32,250 nt of DNA from an uncultured Colwellia sp. GTDB lineage: Bacteria > Pseudomonadota > Gammaproteobacteria > Enterobacterales > Alteromonadaceae. The stretch spans positions 1-32,250 of the forward strand of contig CAJWBY010000033.1 in assembly GCA_913020705.1 (NCBI GenBank), given 5' to 3'. Positions 16,921 through 24,782 of this stretch are shown here, piece after piece; the first letter of the stretch is position 1; each line of letters opens with the position of its first letter. The notes beneath the pieces were generated by a model that saw only the letters and a list, made by a program, of their open reading frames with translations, was not told the DNA's origin and did no database searches. A program made the position numbers and the translations under genes.

Positions 16921-16933
16921 CTCAAGGAAATCT

Positions 16934-17590
16934 ATGAGCACATTTGACATTTTTTTTTGGATAATCTTACTCGTAGTATTAGTAATCTCAGGCTATTATG
17001 CTTCAAAACGTGAGAATAAATTCAAAATAACGAAACAAGATTTCATTTCTAAGTATAGTTTCAAAGAGGAAGGTGAAATTTATAGGGAGCTTCATAAACA
17101 TGGATTTAGGCTGCTTAACTTTACTGATGAAGATTACGAAATATGTAAAATCATGAAAAAAGAAAGTGAAAAAGAAGATATTTATATTTTCGATTTTGTT
17201 TACAGATCCAAGTATGCCGACCCAAGTAATTCCTCTAAACCTTCTACTCTCAGAGCAGTTTTCTTTAAATTTAAAAGTAAAAAGTTATATAAATTTGAAT
17301 TATTTCCAGAAAACTTCTTTGAAAAAATAAAACAGCTATTTGGTTTTGCTGATATTGATTTTAACGAACACCCCATTTTTTCAAAACTTTATGTCCTAAA
17401 AGCAGAGGAAGAATCCGAAGTCAGGACTAGATTTCCCAAACTACTGATAACCAAACTAGAAAACATAAAAGGTGTATGCATTGAATCCCGTGAATCTTGT
17501 TTATTAACTTATAATTTACACGAAGGTGAGTTTGCGGATTACGAAAACCTTTACAAAAATGCAGTTTTTTTTGCTAGCAGCTTCAAGTGA
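16934..17590 (+). CDS. Cassette 6: membrane-anchored protein of unknown function
   Basis: 218 residues from ATG 16934; AAGGAAA about 5 bases upstream decides this start over an in-frame start at 16859 that would lie inside attC. One N-terminal membrane helix (FDIFFWIILLVVLVISGYYAS) is followed by a charged cytoplasmic domain with many aromatic residues (FKFKSKKLYKFELFPENFF). No motif is recognised. It is the sole gene of its cassette and the gene ends 9 bases before attC 6. Confidence 0.65.
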   Translation: MSTFDIFFWIILLVVLVISGYYASKRENKFKITKQDFISKYSFKEEGEIYRELHKHGFRLLNFTDEDYEICKIMKKESEKEDIYIFDFVYRSKYADPSNSSKPSTLRAVFFKFKSKKLYKFELFPENFFEKIKQLFGFADIDFNEHPIFSKLYVLKAEEESEVRTRFPKLLITKLENIKGVCIESRESCLLTYNLHEGEFADYENLYKNAVFFASSFK

Positions 17591-17598
17591 TAATTGAG

Positions 17599-17698
17599 AG
17601 CTAACAAGCCATTCAGGTAGGACAAATAACAGCTGGCTATTTACTCTTTCCTCGCTATTATAGCCAACCATTTTTTGCCTGTTATTTGGGCGTTATAT
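17599..17698 (+). repeat. attC 6
   Basis: Inverse core AGCTAAC, arms AACAGCTGGCTATT and TATAGCCAACCA, core GTTATAT. Confidence 0.92.
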
Positions 17699-17756
17699 GT
17701 CGAAAAGTGGTCAGGTGTATCATTACAATTTACACAAAATTTTAAGGAAATAAATT

Positions 17757-18113
17757 ATGACTTATGTTGATGGATATGTTTTGGCTGTTCCAAGAAAAAA
17801 TAAATCGAAGTATATTGCACTCGCTAAAGAAATGGCGGTAGTATTTAAAGATCATGGGGCCTCGTCTATAATGGAAAATTGGGCAGACGACGTACCTGAG
17901 GGTAATGTTACTTCACTCCCAATGGCAGTTAAGTGTGAGGAAGGTGAGGATGTTGTTTTCTCCTGGATCGTATGGCCGTCTCGAGAAGTTCGCGATTTAG
18001 GTAATAAGGCCGCTATGGAAGATCCTAGATTAAAAGATTGGGAGCCTAATTCGATGCCTTTTGATGGAAAGAGAATGATATTCGGTGGATTTACTACTAT
18101 ATTAGAATCTTAA
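17757..18113 (+). CDS. Cassette 7: DUF1428-family protein
   Basis: A 118-residue soluble protein of the DUF1428 family (E. coli YbaA group), a ferredoxin-like alpha/beta barrel fold. Landmarks are YVDGYVLAVPRKN at the start, WADDVPEG in the middle, FSWIVWPSREVRDLGN and a C-terminal MPFDGKRMIFGGF. Its length equals the family norm. AAGGAAATAAATT precedes ATG 17757. The biochemical role of the family is not established. Single gene of its cassette. Confidence 0.9.
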   Translation: MTYVDGYVLAVPRKNKSKYIALAKEMAVVFKDHGASSIMENWADDVPEGNVTSLPMAVKCEEGEDVVFSWIVWPSREVRDLGNKAAMEDPRLKDWEPNSMPFDGKRMIFGGFTTILES

Positions 18114-18133
18114 TTTAATGGATTCAACCAGAC

Positions 18134-18232
18134 ACCTAACAAATAATTTAAGCAGGATTTTTAATCGTGGTCAGGTTCCGCTTGCTTCGCATTTTAACCA
18201 ACAATTAAAAGCCTCTTAATGTGGCGTTAGGC
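18134..18232 (+). repeat. attC 7, inverse core does not match own cassette
   Basis: Inverse core ACCTAAC and core GTTAGGC. The cassette starts with TTATAT, which would call for ATATAAC. The arms (TCAGGTTCCGCTT, TTTTAACCAAC) differ somewhat from the neighbours. Confidence 0.85.
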
Positions 18233-18253
18233 TTTTCTATAATTTAGGTGAAT

Positions 18254-18664
18254 ATGGATATTATGAAGAATAAAATTACAAAATTGGAAATAGTAGGATT
18301 AGTATTAGTCGCACTCATAGTTTTGTTACAGGGTTTCTATGGTACTTTTGCTTTCATTGATCCCGCCAAATTTTCTGCCGTTAGAGGCACTGAACTTTTT
18401 TCGGTTATGGACGCTGATTGGGTGAAAATCTATGGCTCGCGTACAATTTTTATTTCTTTAATATTTGGTTATCTTTTATATACTCGAAATTATATTGTTT
18501 TAATGTGGGGTGCATTATTTGCAGTTGTTATGCCAATTACCGATGGGTTACTTGCATATCAAGCTCAAGCACCATTTAAGGTTGTTGCTAAGCATATAGT
18601 CACAATTTTATACTTATTAATTATATTCTTTGTCTTAAAAAAGGTTGTTGACAACAAAGCCTAA
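18254..18664 (+). CDS. Cassette 8: four-helix membrane protein (DUF4267-like)
   Basis: About 136 residues with four hydrophobic segments. The layout (first helix, FIDPAKFSAVRG, then ADWVKIYGSRTIFISLIFG and PITDGLLAYQAQ) resembles small DUF4267-type membrane proteins; this is pattern memory only. AGGTG lies close to ATG 18254; GTG 18248 and ATG 18263 are alternative starts. The stop codon is part of the attC inverse core, so the last residues (NKA) are set by the recombination site. Function unknown. Confidence 0.65.
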   Translation: MDIMKNKITKLEIVGLVLVALIVLLQGFYGTFAFIDPAKFSAVRGTELFSVMDADWVKIYGSRTIFISLIFGYLLYTRNYIVLMWGALFAVVMPITDGLLAYQAQAPFKVVAKHIVTILYLLIIFFVLKKVVDNKA

Positions 18665-18760
18665 CAAGCCATTGAAGCAGTACAAATAACATCTGGCTAT
18701 TTGCTCATTCGTCGCTTATTTTAATAAACTATTTATTTGCCTCTTAATGAGGCGTTAGGC
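18659..18760 (+). repeat. attC 8
   Basis: Inverse core GCCTAAC, overlapping the stop of the cassette 8 gene; core GTTAGGC. The two match perfectly with the cassette start TTAGGC. Confidence 0.92.
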
Positions 18761-18786
18761 ATTCATTGGAGTTTTGAGCAGATAGC

Positions 18787-19359
18787 ATGGAAGAGTTTAA
18801 CGTAGCAATCTTTCTATTCATCAATCAATATGCAGGAAAAAGTAGCTTTTTGGATGCGGCTCTAATTGGCACCGCGGAAGCTATGCCGTATATTTTTATA
18901 CTCATAATTATTTACTTATGGTTTGTTGGGAGCATTGAAAGAAAAAGATCTAGCTTCAATTCTGGGCTTTCAGTATTACTTGGCATGTTAACAAGTTATG
19001 TTGTTTCACTTTTTTACTACCATTCTCGTCCATTCGTAAATAATTTGGGGACTCAATTGGTCGAACATGCACCTGATTCTTCATTTCCCTCTGATCACAC
19101 AACTTTTATCTTCTCTATATCTGTTATGTTGCTATTCAATAAATCATCTAGAGTTCTCGGTATTGCTCTATGTTTTCTTAGCCTTATTAGTGGTTTGTCT
19201 AGGGTTTTTGTAGGCGTCCATTTCCCTTTAGATATTTTAGGTGCTATTTTGGTTGCAACATTTTCATCATTGGTTGTGTTTAAATTACGACACAAAACCA
19301 ATGGTTTATTAAACGTTTTGGTAAAAAAAATGCCTAACAAGCCAATCAAGCAGGACTGA
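18787..19359 (+). CDS. Cassette 9: PAP2-family undecaprenyl-diphosphatase (BcrC-like)
   Basis: A 190-residue integral membrane phosphatase with the PAP2 motifs: RP at 81-82 (YYHSRPF), PSDH at 101-104 and SR...H...D at 138-149 (SRVFVGVHFPLD). These form the active site that removes a phosphate from undecaprenyl diphosphate, recycling the cell-wall lipid carrier; members can lower bacitracin sensitivity. About five to six helices are visible. The C-terminal MPNKPIKQD is encoded by the attC site. The substrate is inferred from the family and not shown. Confidence 0.85.
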   Translation: MEEFNVAIFLFINQYAGKSSFLDAALIGTAEAMPYIFILIIIYLWFVGSIERKRSSFNSGLSVLLGMLTSYVVSLFYYHSRPFVNNLGTQLVEHAPDSSFPSDHTTFIFSISVMLLFNKSSRVLGIALCFLSLISGLSRVFVGVHFPLDILGAILVATFSSLVVFKLRHKTNGLLNVLVKKMPNKPIKQD

Positions 19360-19432
19360 AAATAGTTTGCTCGGTTCCGCTTCGCTGCACATTTTAGCAA
19401 ACAATTTTTAGCCCCTTATTGGGGCGTTATGT
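19332..19432 (+). repeat. attC 9
   Basis: Inverse core GCCTAAC lies inside the end of the PAP2 gene; core GTTATGT at the end, arms AATAGTTTGCT and TTTTAGCAAAC. Confidence 0.92.
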
Positions 19433-19441
19433 TTTTATCGA

Positions 19442-19747
19442 ATGGATGCATATATGAATAAATTGAGGATTAATAAAAGAGTTTTTATGATAGGTTTATT
19501 ACCTGTTTTAGGTTTACTCATTACATTTATTTTAAATTTTATCGCTGGTCCGGGTTATACGACTTCAGTAAATCAAGGTGCACTTCGTGTCTATTTTATG
19601 GGTTCTGTTATGTGGTCGGTATTTGCATTTTTTACAGGTATATTTATGTACTCAAAATGCAGTTCAATGAATCATCTTAAATTTATACTTGGAGTTTCAT
19701 CTGTAGCTTTAGGTGTCTCAATGCCTTGGATTATAGGTATGTCGTAG
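19442..19747 (+). CDS. Cassette 10: small membrane protein
   Basis: A 101-residue protein with three hydrophobic segments (FMIGLLPVLGLLITFILNFIA; SVMWSVFAFFTGIFM; FILGVSSVALGVSMPWIIG). ATG 19442 is 10 bases after attC 9; ATG 19454 is an alternative. No family is recognised. It may act in the inner membrane; nothing more can be said. Confidence 0.55.
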   Translation: MDAYMNKLRINKRVFMIGLLPVLGLLITFILNFIAGPGYTTSVNQGALRVYFMGSVMWSVFAFFTGIFMYSKCSSMNHLKFILGVSSVALGVSMPWIIGMS

Positions 19748-19753
19748 AAAAAA

Positions 19754-19853
19754 ACAGAGCAAGCCATCAAGCAGGTTAAATAACAGCTGGCTATTTACTC
19801 CTTCGTCGCTTATTTTAGCCAACAATTATTTTCCTGTTAATTAGGCGTTATAC
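19754..19853 (+). repeat. attC 10
   Basis: Degenerate inverse core ACAGAGC (ACATAAC expected), arms AACAGCTGGCTATT and TTTTAGCCAAC, core GTTATAC. It marks the left border of the nha unit. Confidence 0.85.
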
Positions 19854-19883
19854 TATTCAGGCGGCACCATGCTTCATCAGAAT

Positions 19884-20249
19884 TTAATCAATTAAATATT
19901 TTTTTAATCCTTCTTCTACAGTTTTTTCTGTCCAAGTAGGTTTATGGTTTTGCTTACGTTTAATTTTTCGAAGCAACGTCATTCTCGCTCTCGATAAAGA
20001 TATATTAACGGCTGACATCACAGATGTTTGATTATCAGTAATAATAATGTCAGGTATACCTTTTGTATGTATGATGATGCGACAATTTTTGTCTTTACCC
20101 CCTTTAGGACCATTAATGTCATCTATCGTTACGTTAATCGCTTTAACGCTGTCACAAATTTTTCCGAACATTCGTCGAGTTTTTTGTCGAATGCGTGATA
20201 AATTTTCATTTGAAAGACCTACATTTAAGTCAGTAATCGTTAATTCCAT
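19884..20249 (-). CDS. Cassette 11: HPF/RaiA-like ribosome-associated protein
   Basis: About 121 residues from ATG 20249, chosen because AGGTG lies just upstream and family similarity begins with MELTITD; the frame is open to an earlier start at 20294. The segment INVTIDDINGPKGGKDKNCRI matches the hallmark 'D.NGPKGG.DK.C' of the HPF/RaiA (sigma-54 modulation) family, whose members sit on 30S subunits and promote ribosome hibernation. A basic tail (RKIKRKQNHK) follows. It is downstream of nhaA and the Rap1a-like gene on the same strand, 17 bases from the latter's stop to its frame start, so probably the last gene of that operon. Confidence 0.75.
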   Translation of the reverse strand: MELTITDLNVGLSNENLSRIRQKTRRMFGKICDSVKAINVTIDDINGPKGGKDKNCRIIIHTKGIPDIIITDNQTSVMSAVNISLSRARMTLLRKIKRKQNHKPTWTEKTVEEGLKKYLID

Positions 20250-20311
20250 AAAACACCTATATATCAAATAAATTTTTGGTTTAAAATAAACCATTAATAT
20301 TAATTTTATCC

Positions 20312-20776
20312 TTACTTAGGACACGGAAAGTCAGCAATCAGGGTTTCAAATAATACTTCTTTTAATGGTTTATTGGTCAGTTGATTAATATCAATTGATT
20401 TTGCAATATCTGACGCAACCTTTCTTCTATCGCTATCGAGAGGAATGCAAAATTGGTATTCCTTATGTGTTTTCAAGTACGATGAATAATCAACAACACG
20501 AGTTCGGTAAGCTCGTTTTAGAAAGTCACTTTGCTCTCTAGGCTGACGGTCGATCATTGCTTGTGGTTTTACAGCGCCATCTTTTGTTAATAATGAAGAA
20601 TCTATAAAACCGTCGATATATAACTTACAGGCATTAATTTCTTTTTTATCAAGCTCTTGCTGGTAGGCTGAGCAAGATGCAATTATGTCTGATTTGAAAT
20701 CGGCTAACACTATAGTGGGTATTAGTAATACACTCGTTACGACAATACTAAGTATTCTATATTTTAATTTTTTCAT
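20312..20776 (-). CDS. Cassette 11: exported Rap1a/Tai-like protein
   Basis: A 154-residue protein with a signal peptide (YRILSIVVTSVLLIPTIVLA, cleavage probably near A25) and a periplasmic domain with four cysteines. The pattern CxLYIDGFIDS...FCIPLDSDRRKV...NKPLKEVLFETLIADFPCP resembles the Rap1a/Tai immunity-protein fold ('G..D', 'FCiP', 'AFPC'). In that family some members neutralise type VI amidase effectors, but many are uncharacterised. Its start overlaps the end of nhaA by 20 bases, so the two are translationally coupled. No effector is seen, so an immunity role is unproven. Confidence 0.65.
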   Translation of the reverse strand: MKKLKYRILSIVVTSVLLIPTIVLADFKSDIIASCSAYQQELDKKEINACKLYIDGFIDSSLLTKDGAVKPQAMIDRQPREQSDFLKRAYRTRVVDYSSYLKTHKEYQFCIPLDSDRRKVASDIAKSIDINQLTNKPLKEVLFETLIADFPCPK

Positions 20777-21974
20777 TGTTTTTTCCTTTATTAGTTATTA
20801 CTTTTTTTGATGATTTTGTTAGCAGATACGCACCTGCTACCGCTGAAATAATTGAACCTACCAATACGCCTACTTTGACCTGTGTTTGATAAGCAAGCCC
20901 TTGTTCTTCAAAAGCTAACGAACCAATAAATAAGCTCATAGTAAAACCAACACCGCACAATAAACACACACCATAAAGCTGTGTCCAAGTAGCACCTTCA
21001 GGTAATTTACATAGTTTTAATTTTACTGCGACAAAGCAGGCGACAAAAATTCCAAGTTGCTTTCCTATAAATAATCCACCAATAATGCCTATTGAAACTG
21101 GGGTTACCAGTTCATCTATAGTTGCACCTGTTAAACCAACGCCTGCATTAGCAAAGGCAAATAAGGGTAATACAAAAAATGCTATCCAAGGATGTAAACC
21201 ATGTTCTATTTGATAGGACATAGAATGACTTTTTGAGCGGGCTATAGGTATAAACCAAGCGACAACAAAGCCTGCTAAAGTGGCATGTACACCTGATTTT
21301 AATACTGCCGCCCAAACAATAATTGAGACGAGAATAAATGGGGTTTTGTTTTCTAATTTTAATCGATTAAAAATAAACAAAACGACACAACCAATACTTG
21401 CAATAATTAAAGAGTTGGTAGCTAATTCTTGCGAGTAGAAAATTGCGATTATGATAACTGCACCAATATCATCAATAATGGCTACTGATAATAAAAACAA
21501 TTTCAGGCTTGGCGGTAAGTGCTTACCAAATAGAATAAAAATACCTAGAGCAAAAGCAATATCGGTAGCCGAAGGGATCGCCCAACCATTCATTGCAACG
21601 GCATCTTGATAATTAAAAGCAACGTAAATTAGCGCAGGAAATACGATACCCGCAATGGCAGCTAAAAACGGCATTACCACTTGATCAGGGCTTGAAAGTT
21701 GTCCGTAAAATAACTCTCTTTTAATTTCTAGGCCAACGACAAAAAAGAACAGCGCCATTAGCCCATCGTTAACCCACAGTACCAATGGTTTACTAATAGC
21801 AAATGTACCTAACGTGATACTGACAGGGAACTCTAGAAAAGCATTGTAGTTCGCACTAAAAAAACTATTAGCCATGAATAGGGCCAGTATCGCGGCTATC
21901 ACTAAAATAATACCCGAGCTTGCATCGGTTTGTATAAATTGTTTCCACTGTAGTACAAGTTTATTTTCTGACAT
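20757..21974 (-). CDS. nhaA: Cassette 11: Na+/H+ antiporter NhaA
   Basis: A 405-residue inner-membrane antiporter with about 12 helices, exchanging external protons for internal Na+/Li+. Key residues: Asp138 in SATDIAFALG and the pair Asp168-Asp169 in VAIIDDIGAV, equivalent to D133/D163/D164 of E. coli NhaA; LPLFAFANAGV and GFTMSLFIGSLAF are also typical. The length is close to E. coli NhaA (388). It is transcribed away from nhaR, from the 140-base gap 21975-22114, and leads an operon with the Rap1a-like and HPF-like genes. It lies between attC 10 and attC 11, an unusual location for a housekeeping ion antiporter. Confidence 0.95.
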   Translation of the reverse strand: MSENKLVLQWKQFIQTDASSGIILVIAAILALFMANSFFSANYNAFLEFPVSITLGTFAISKPLVLWVNDGLMALFFFVVGLEIKRELFYGQLSSPDQVVMPFLAAIAGIVFPALIYVAFNYQDAVAMNGWAIPSATDIAFALGIFILFGKHLPPSLKLFLLSVAIIDDIGAVIIIAIFYSQELATNSLIIASIGCVVLFIFNRLKLENKTPFILVSIIVWAAVLKSGVHATLAGFVVAWFIPIARSKSHSMSYQIEHGLHPWIAFFVLPLFAFANAGVGLTGATIDELVTPVSIGIIGGLFIGKQLGIFVACFVAVKLKLCKLPEGATWTQLYGVCLLCGVGFTMSLFIGSLAFEEQGLAYQTQVKVGVLVGSIISAVAGAYLLTKSSKKVITNKGKNNEKIKI

Positions 21975-22114
21975 ATCAAAGCCCTTTCATTTAGTAAAAG
22001 TAGTTTATCTAAACTGCGAAACAATAAAAGTCGTATATATCTACCTATCTATCAATTTTTAATTGATAGTGATATTTTAAACGCTTAAAGAGCTCTTTAC
22101 CTAAGGAATAAAAA

Positions 22115-23011
22115 ATGGCGAAACTTAATTACCATCATTTACAATATTTTCATGCAATTGCAACTCACGGTAGTATTGCCAAGGCTTCAAGCATTATGCA
22201 TATCACACCACAAACATTAAGCGCTCAGTTAAGTTTATTAGAAAACCAATTAGGCTATAATCTTTTTGATAGAAAAGGTAAGCGACTTGTATTAAATGAT
22301 ATGGGACACATAACTTTAAGCTATTCCCAAGAGATATTTAGTTTAGGGGATGAGTTGTTACATTCACTTAAAAATCATTCTACTGACTTTGCCTTTAGAT
22401 TTTCTATTGGCGTTACCGATGTTATTGCTAAAGTTTTTTCATTCAATTTTCTCAAAACAATTTACGATATGGATGATTCGATTAAATTAGTCTGTAAAGA
22501 AACAAGTTTAGAGGTTTTACTTGGTGAATTAGCCACTAATAAACTAGATGCAGTGTTAAGTGATACCTCTTTACCCGTTGGATCTCCACTCAAAGCCTAT
22601 AGTCACTTAATAGGTAAAAGTGGGGTTAGCTTTTTTGCCCATAAAGACTTAGCAGACAAATTAACAGGCAGCTTTCCAACATCATTAGATAACAGACCTT
22701 TTTTCCTTGCTGGTGAAGGTACAAATCAGCGATTAAGCGTTCTTTCATGGTTCGAACAGATCAATATATCTCCCTTAATCATCGGTGAGTTTGACGATTC
22801 CGTGCTAACTAAATATTTTGGCCAAGCTGGGTATGGTGTATTTTGTGCACCAACGATTATCGATGAACATGTTATTGAGCAGTTTGGCGTAAGGTTGATT
22901 GGTAGAACAACAGATATTACTGAACATTATTATTTGATATCACCAGAGCGCAAAGTAAAACACCCTGCAGTTCAACACCTTATAGAAGAAGGTAAAAAAC
23001 TATTTGTTTAA
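22115..23011 (+). CDS. nhaR: Cassette 11: LysR-type regulator NhaR
   Basis: A 298-residue LysR-family regulator. Residues 1-65 form the winged HTH (LNYHHLQYFHAIATHGSIAKASSIMHITPQTLSAQLSLLE with LFDRKGKRLVLNDMG), strongly like NhaR of E. coli; the rest is the periplasmic-binding-like effector domain. NhaR senses Na+ and activates nhaA. It is divergent from nhaA, with both starts bordering a 140-base AT-rich region where its site should lie. AAGGAAT sits 8 bases before the ATG. The regulator plus target arrangement suggests the unit works independently of any integron promoter. Confidence 0.9.
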   Translation: MAKLNYHHLQYFHAIATHGSIAKASSIMHITPQTLSAQLSLLENQLGYNLFDRKGKRLVLNDMGHITLSYSQEIFSLGDELLHSLKNHSTDFAFRFSIGVTDVIAKVFSFNFLKTIYDMDDSIKLVCKETSLEVLLGELATNKLDAVLSDTSLPVGSPLKAYSHLIGKSGVSFFAHKDLADKLTGSFPTSLDNRPFFLAGEGTNQRLSVLSWFEQINISPLIIGEFDDSVLTKYFGQAGYGVFCAPTIIDEHVIEQFGVRLIGRTTDITEHYYLISPERKVKHPAVQHLIEEGKKLFV

Positions 23012-23098
23012 CTTTATAAATTTTTGGGTAACATCATAAAACTAAACTCTAAGTCACTTTTTGCACGATAGTGAGATAGAAACTAATAAAGGTATATT

Positions 23099-23182
23099 AT
23101 GTCTACAGTGTCCTTAAGGTTCCAAATTTCCCTTATAGGTATTGTTGATTGTTTTGATACGGTTATCAGACCCTTAGGTTAG
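23099..23182 (+). CDS. Possible 27-residue ORF after nhaR
   Basis: ATG 23099, with AAAGG 5 bases upstream, opens MSTVSLRFQISLIGIVDCFD and ends at TAG 23180-23182. The middle is hydrophobic. Too short to judge; it could be a small peptide or a remnant at the edge of the unit. Confidence 0.2.
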   Translation: MSTVSLRFQISLIGIVDCFDTVIRPLG

Positions 23183-23268
23183 CGATTTATATTTTCTACT
23201 AAAATGAATGTACCTTTAATATGTATAACGGCTATATCAATAAAATTCTTAAAAGGTTGCGTAAATAT

Positions 23269-23368
23269 AGTTAGCAAGGCAATCAAAAGGACAAAAAAAG
23301 TTCGCTTACCTGACTTCGTTAAAGTATTGTAGCCAAACTATTTTTATCCGCTTAGCAAAGCGTTAGAG
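23269..23368 (+). repeat. attC 11, degenerate inverse core
   Basis: The start AGTTAGC replaces the expected GTATAAC; the rest (AAGTTCGCTTACC, TGTAGCCAAACTA, CCGCTTAGCAAAGCGTTAGAG) is clearly attC of the second sub-type. It marks the right border of the nha unit. Confidence 0.8.
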
Positions 23369-23380
23369 TACTCTCGAGTT

Positions 23381-23857
23381 ATGTACCTATTTCCGCACAA
23401 TGACAAATGGAAATATGAGTTCGAAAACGTAAGAGATTCAATAATTTCCACTTACGAAGGTGATATTGAAATTTATCATATTGGTTCAACTGCAGTATCA
23501 GGGTTATATGCTAAAGATTGCATTGATCTTTTAGGGGTCGTTAAAGACATTTCAAAGATTTTAACTTTCAGACAAAGTATTGTTAACCTCGGTTTTGTTT
23601 ACAGAGGTCAAAATGGAATCATTGGTAGAGAATACTTTTCAAAAAAGCATAGAAAGGTTCATTTGCATATTTTTCAATCCGGTGATGTAAATGTGGATAA
23701 ACACTTAAATTTCGTCAAGGTGATGAAAAATAACGTAGCGTTAATTGCTGAATTAAATCAGGTTAAACAAGACTTGCACGCAAAGTACCCTAACGATAAA
23801 GAATCATACCAAAATGAGAAAGAGTTCTTTTATAGTCATATAAATCAAATGCTCTAA
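23381..23857 (+). CDS. Cassette 12: GrpB family (UPF0157) protein
   Basis: A 158-residue protein of the GrpB/UPF0157 group, which has a nucleotidyltransferase-like fold. Visible are the opening P-x-x-x-W (FPHNDKW), the GSTAVSGL motif at residues 35-42, the paired acidic site in DCIDLLGV, and GREYFSKKHRKVHLHIF, plus the C-terminal YQNEKEFFYSHI. Members may transfer nucleotides, and many are linked to dephospho-CoA kinase or resistance-like genes; the actual reaction is unknown. ATG 23381 lies 13 bases after attC 11, without a clear Shine-Dalgarno. Confidence 0.88.
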   Translation: MYLFPHNDKWKYEFENVRDSIISTYEGDIEIYHIGSTAVSGLYAKDCIDLLGVVKDISKILTFRQSIVNLGFVYRGQNGIIGREYFSKKHRKVHLHIFQSGDVNVDKHLNFVKVMKNNVALIAELNQVKQDLHAKYPNDKESYQNEKEFFYSHINQML

Positions 23858-23947
23858 TAAGTTGCTTAAACGAACACAAACAGCTGGCTGTGTTCGTTCC
23901 TCGCTAATATAGCCAGCCATTTTTAACCGCTTAGCAAAGCGTTAGCT
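23852..23947 (+). repeat. attC 12
   Basis: Inverse core CTCTAAT (one mismatch to the cassette start TTAGAG), overlapping the GrpB stop; arms AGCTGGCTGTGTTCG and TATAGCCAGCCA; core GTTAGCT. Second sub-type. Confidence 0.9.
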
Positions 23948-23961
23948 ATAAGGAATCTAAC

Positions 23962-24657
23962 TTGGGCACTCGCATCATGAGTTTTATTGAGAAATCTAAT
24001 AAGATATTGCTATTTATCGCAGCGATAATTGTCATTATTGCAATTGGTAAAAATATAATTAGTGATCTTTTAAGAAAGGATTATTCTGAACCCAAAGTAC
24101 AAGTTATTGATCATAACGATGCGCTAGAAGAAGATCAAAAACCTAAATTAGAAAAAAGGTATGTAGGTCAAATTAAAGATGTGCATATTCTAGAAATAAC
24201 CTCGGACAAAATAGTAGAAGAACAATCTTATAGTGCAAATACCAACATGATGATTGTTTCAGCGACTTTGAGTTTAAGTAGTAATGCCGTTAATTTAATG
24301 TTTACTAAAGCGGGTGAAAAAAATAATTTGTTATTCGAGAATAATGCACTAATCGTAGATTTCACACCAACCCAATCAAGAGAAACCGAATACCGAAACA
24401 TATTAAGTAAAAACATCTATTCTGTGGCAAGACAGGACACGAATAAAGATGGATTTCTAAACCAAGATGACAATAAAGAGTTCTTGGTTTCTGAATATGA
24501 CGGTACTAAGTTAAAATCTGTCATGGATAATATCGCAGGTTATCAGGTGATTAGTAATGACTTAGTCTTACTTAATGCGGCGACTGATAGCGATATGTTC
24601 TATTATACTTTTAATGTATTATCAGGTGAGTTACTCAAGCTTGATACAAACTTATAG
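23962..24657 (+). CDS. Cassette 13: membrane-anchored protein with an EF-hand-like loop
   Basis: A 231-residue protein. A single N-terminal membrane helix (ILLFIAAIIVIIAIG) is followed by a soluble domain that should be periplasmic. DTNKDGFLNQDD near residue 155 has the spacing of a calcium-binding EF-hand/dockerin loop (D-x-N-x-D-G-x-L-x-x-x-D). TTG 23962, 7 bases after AAGGA, is the best-supported start; ATG 23977 is an alternative without good spacing. The stop is followed directly by attC 13. No overall family is recognised. Confidence 0.65.
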   Translation: MGTRIMSFIEKSNKILLFIAAIIVIIAIGKNIISDLLRKDYSEPKVQVIDHNDALEEDQKPKLEKRYVGQIKDVHILEITSDKIVEEQSYSANTNMMIVSATLSLSSNAVNLMFTKAGEKNNLLFENNALIVDFTPTQSRETEYRNILSKNIYSVARQDTNKDGFLNQDDNKEFLVSEYDGTKLKSVMDNIAGYQVISNDLVLLNAATDSDMFYYTFNVLSGELLKLDTNL

Positions 24658-24757
24658 CTAACAAAAAATTAAACAAGGACAAAAAACAGTTGGCTTTTTG
24701 TTCACTCCGTTCACTTATTTTAACCAACAATTAAAGCCTCTTAATGGGGCGTTAGGG
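24656..24757 (+). repeat. attC 13
   Basis: Inverse core AGCTAAC pairing with the cassette start TTAGCT, arms AACAGTTGGCTTTTTG and TTTTAACCAAC, core GTTAGGG. Confidence 0.92.
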
Positions 24758-24782
24758 CTATAGGCCCACTTCAGGAGAAATT

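Noticed and set aside
16859..16933. Upstream extension of the cassette 6 protein
   Set aside because: These codons lie within attC 5 and lack a ribosome site; ATG 16934 has a good one and starts a membrane anchor.
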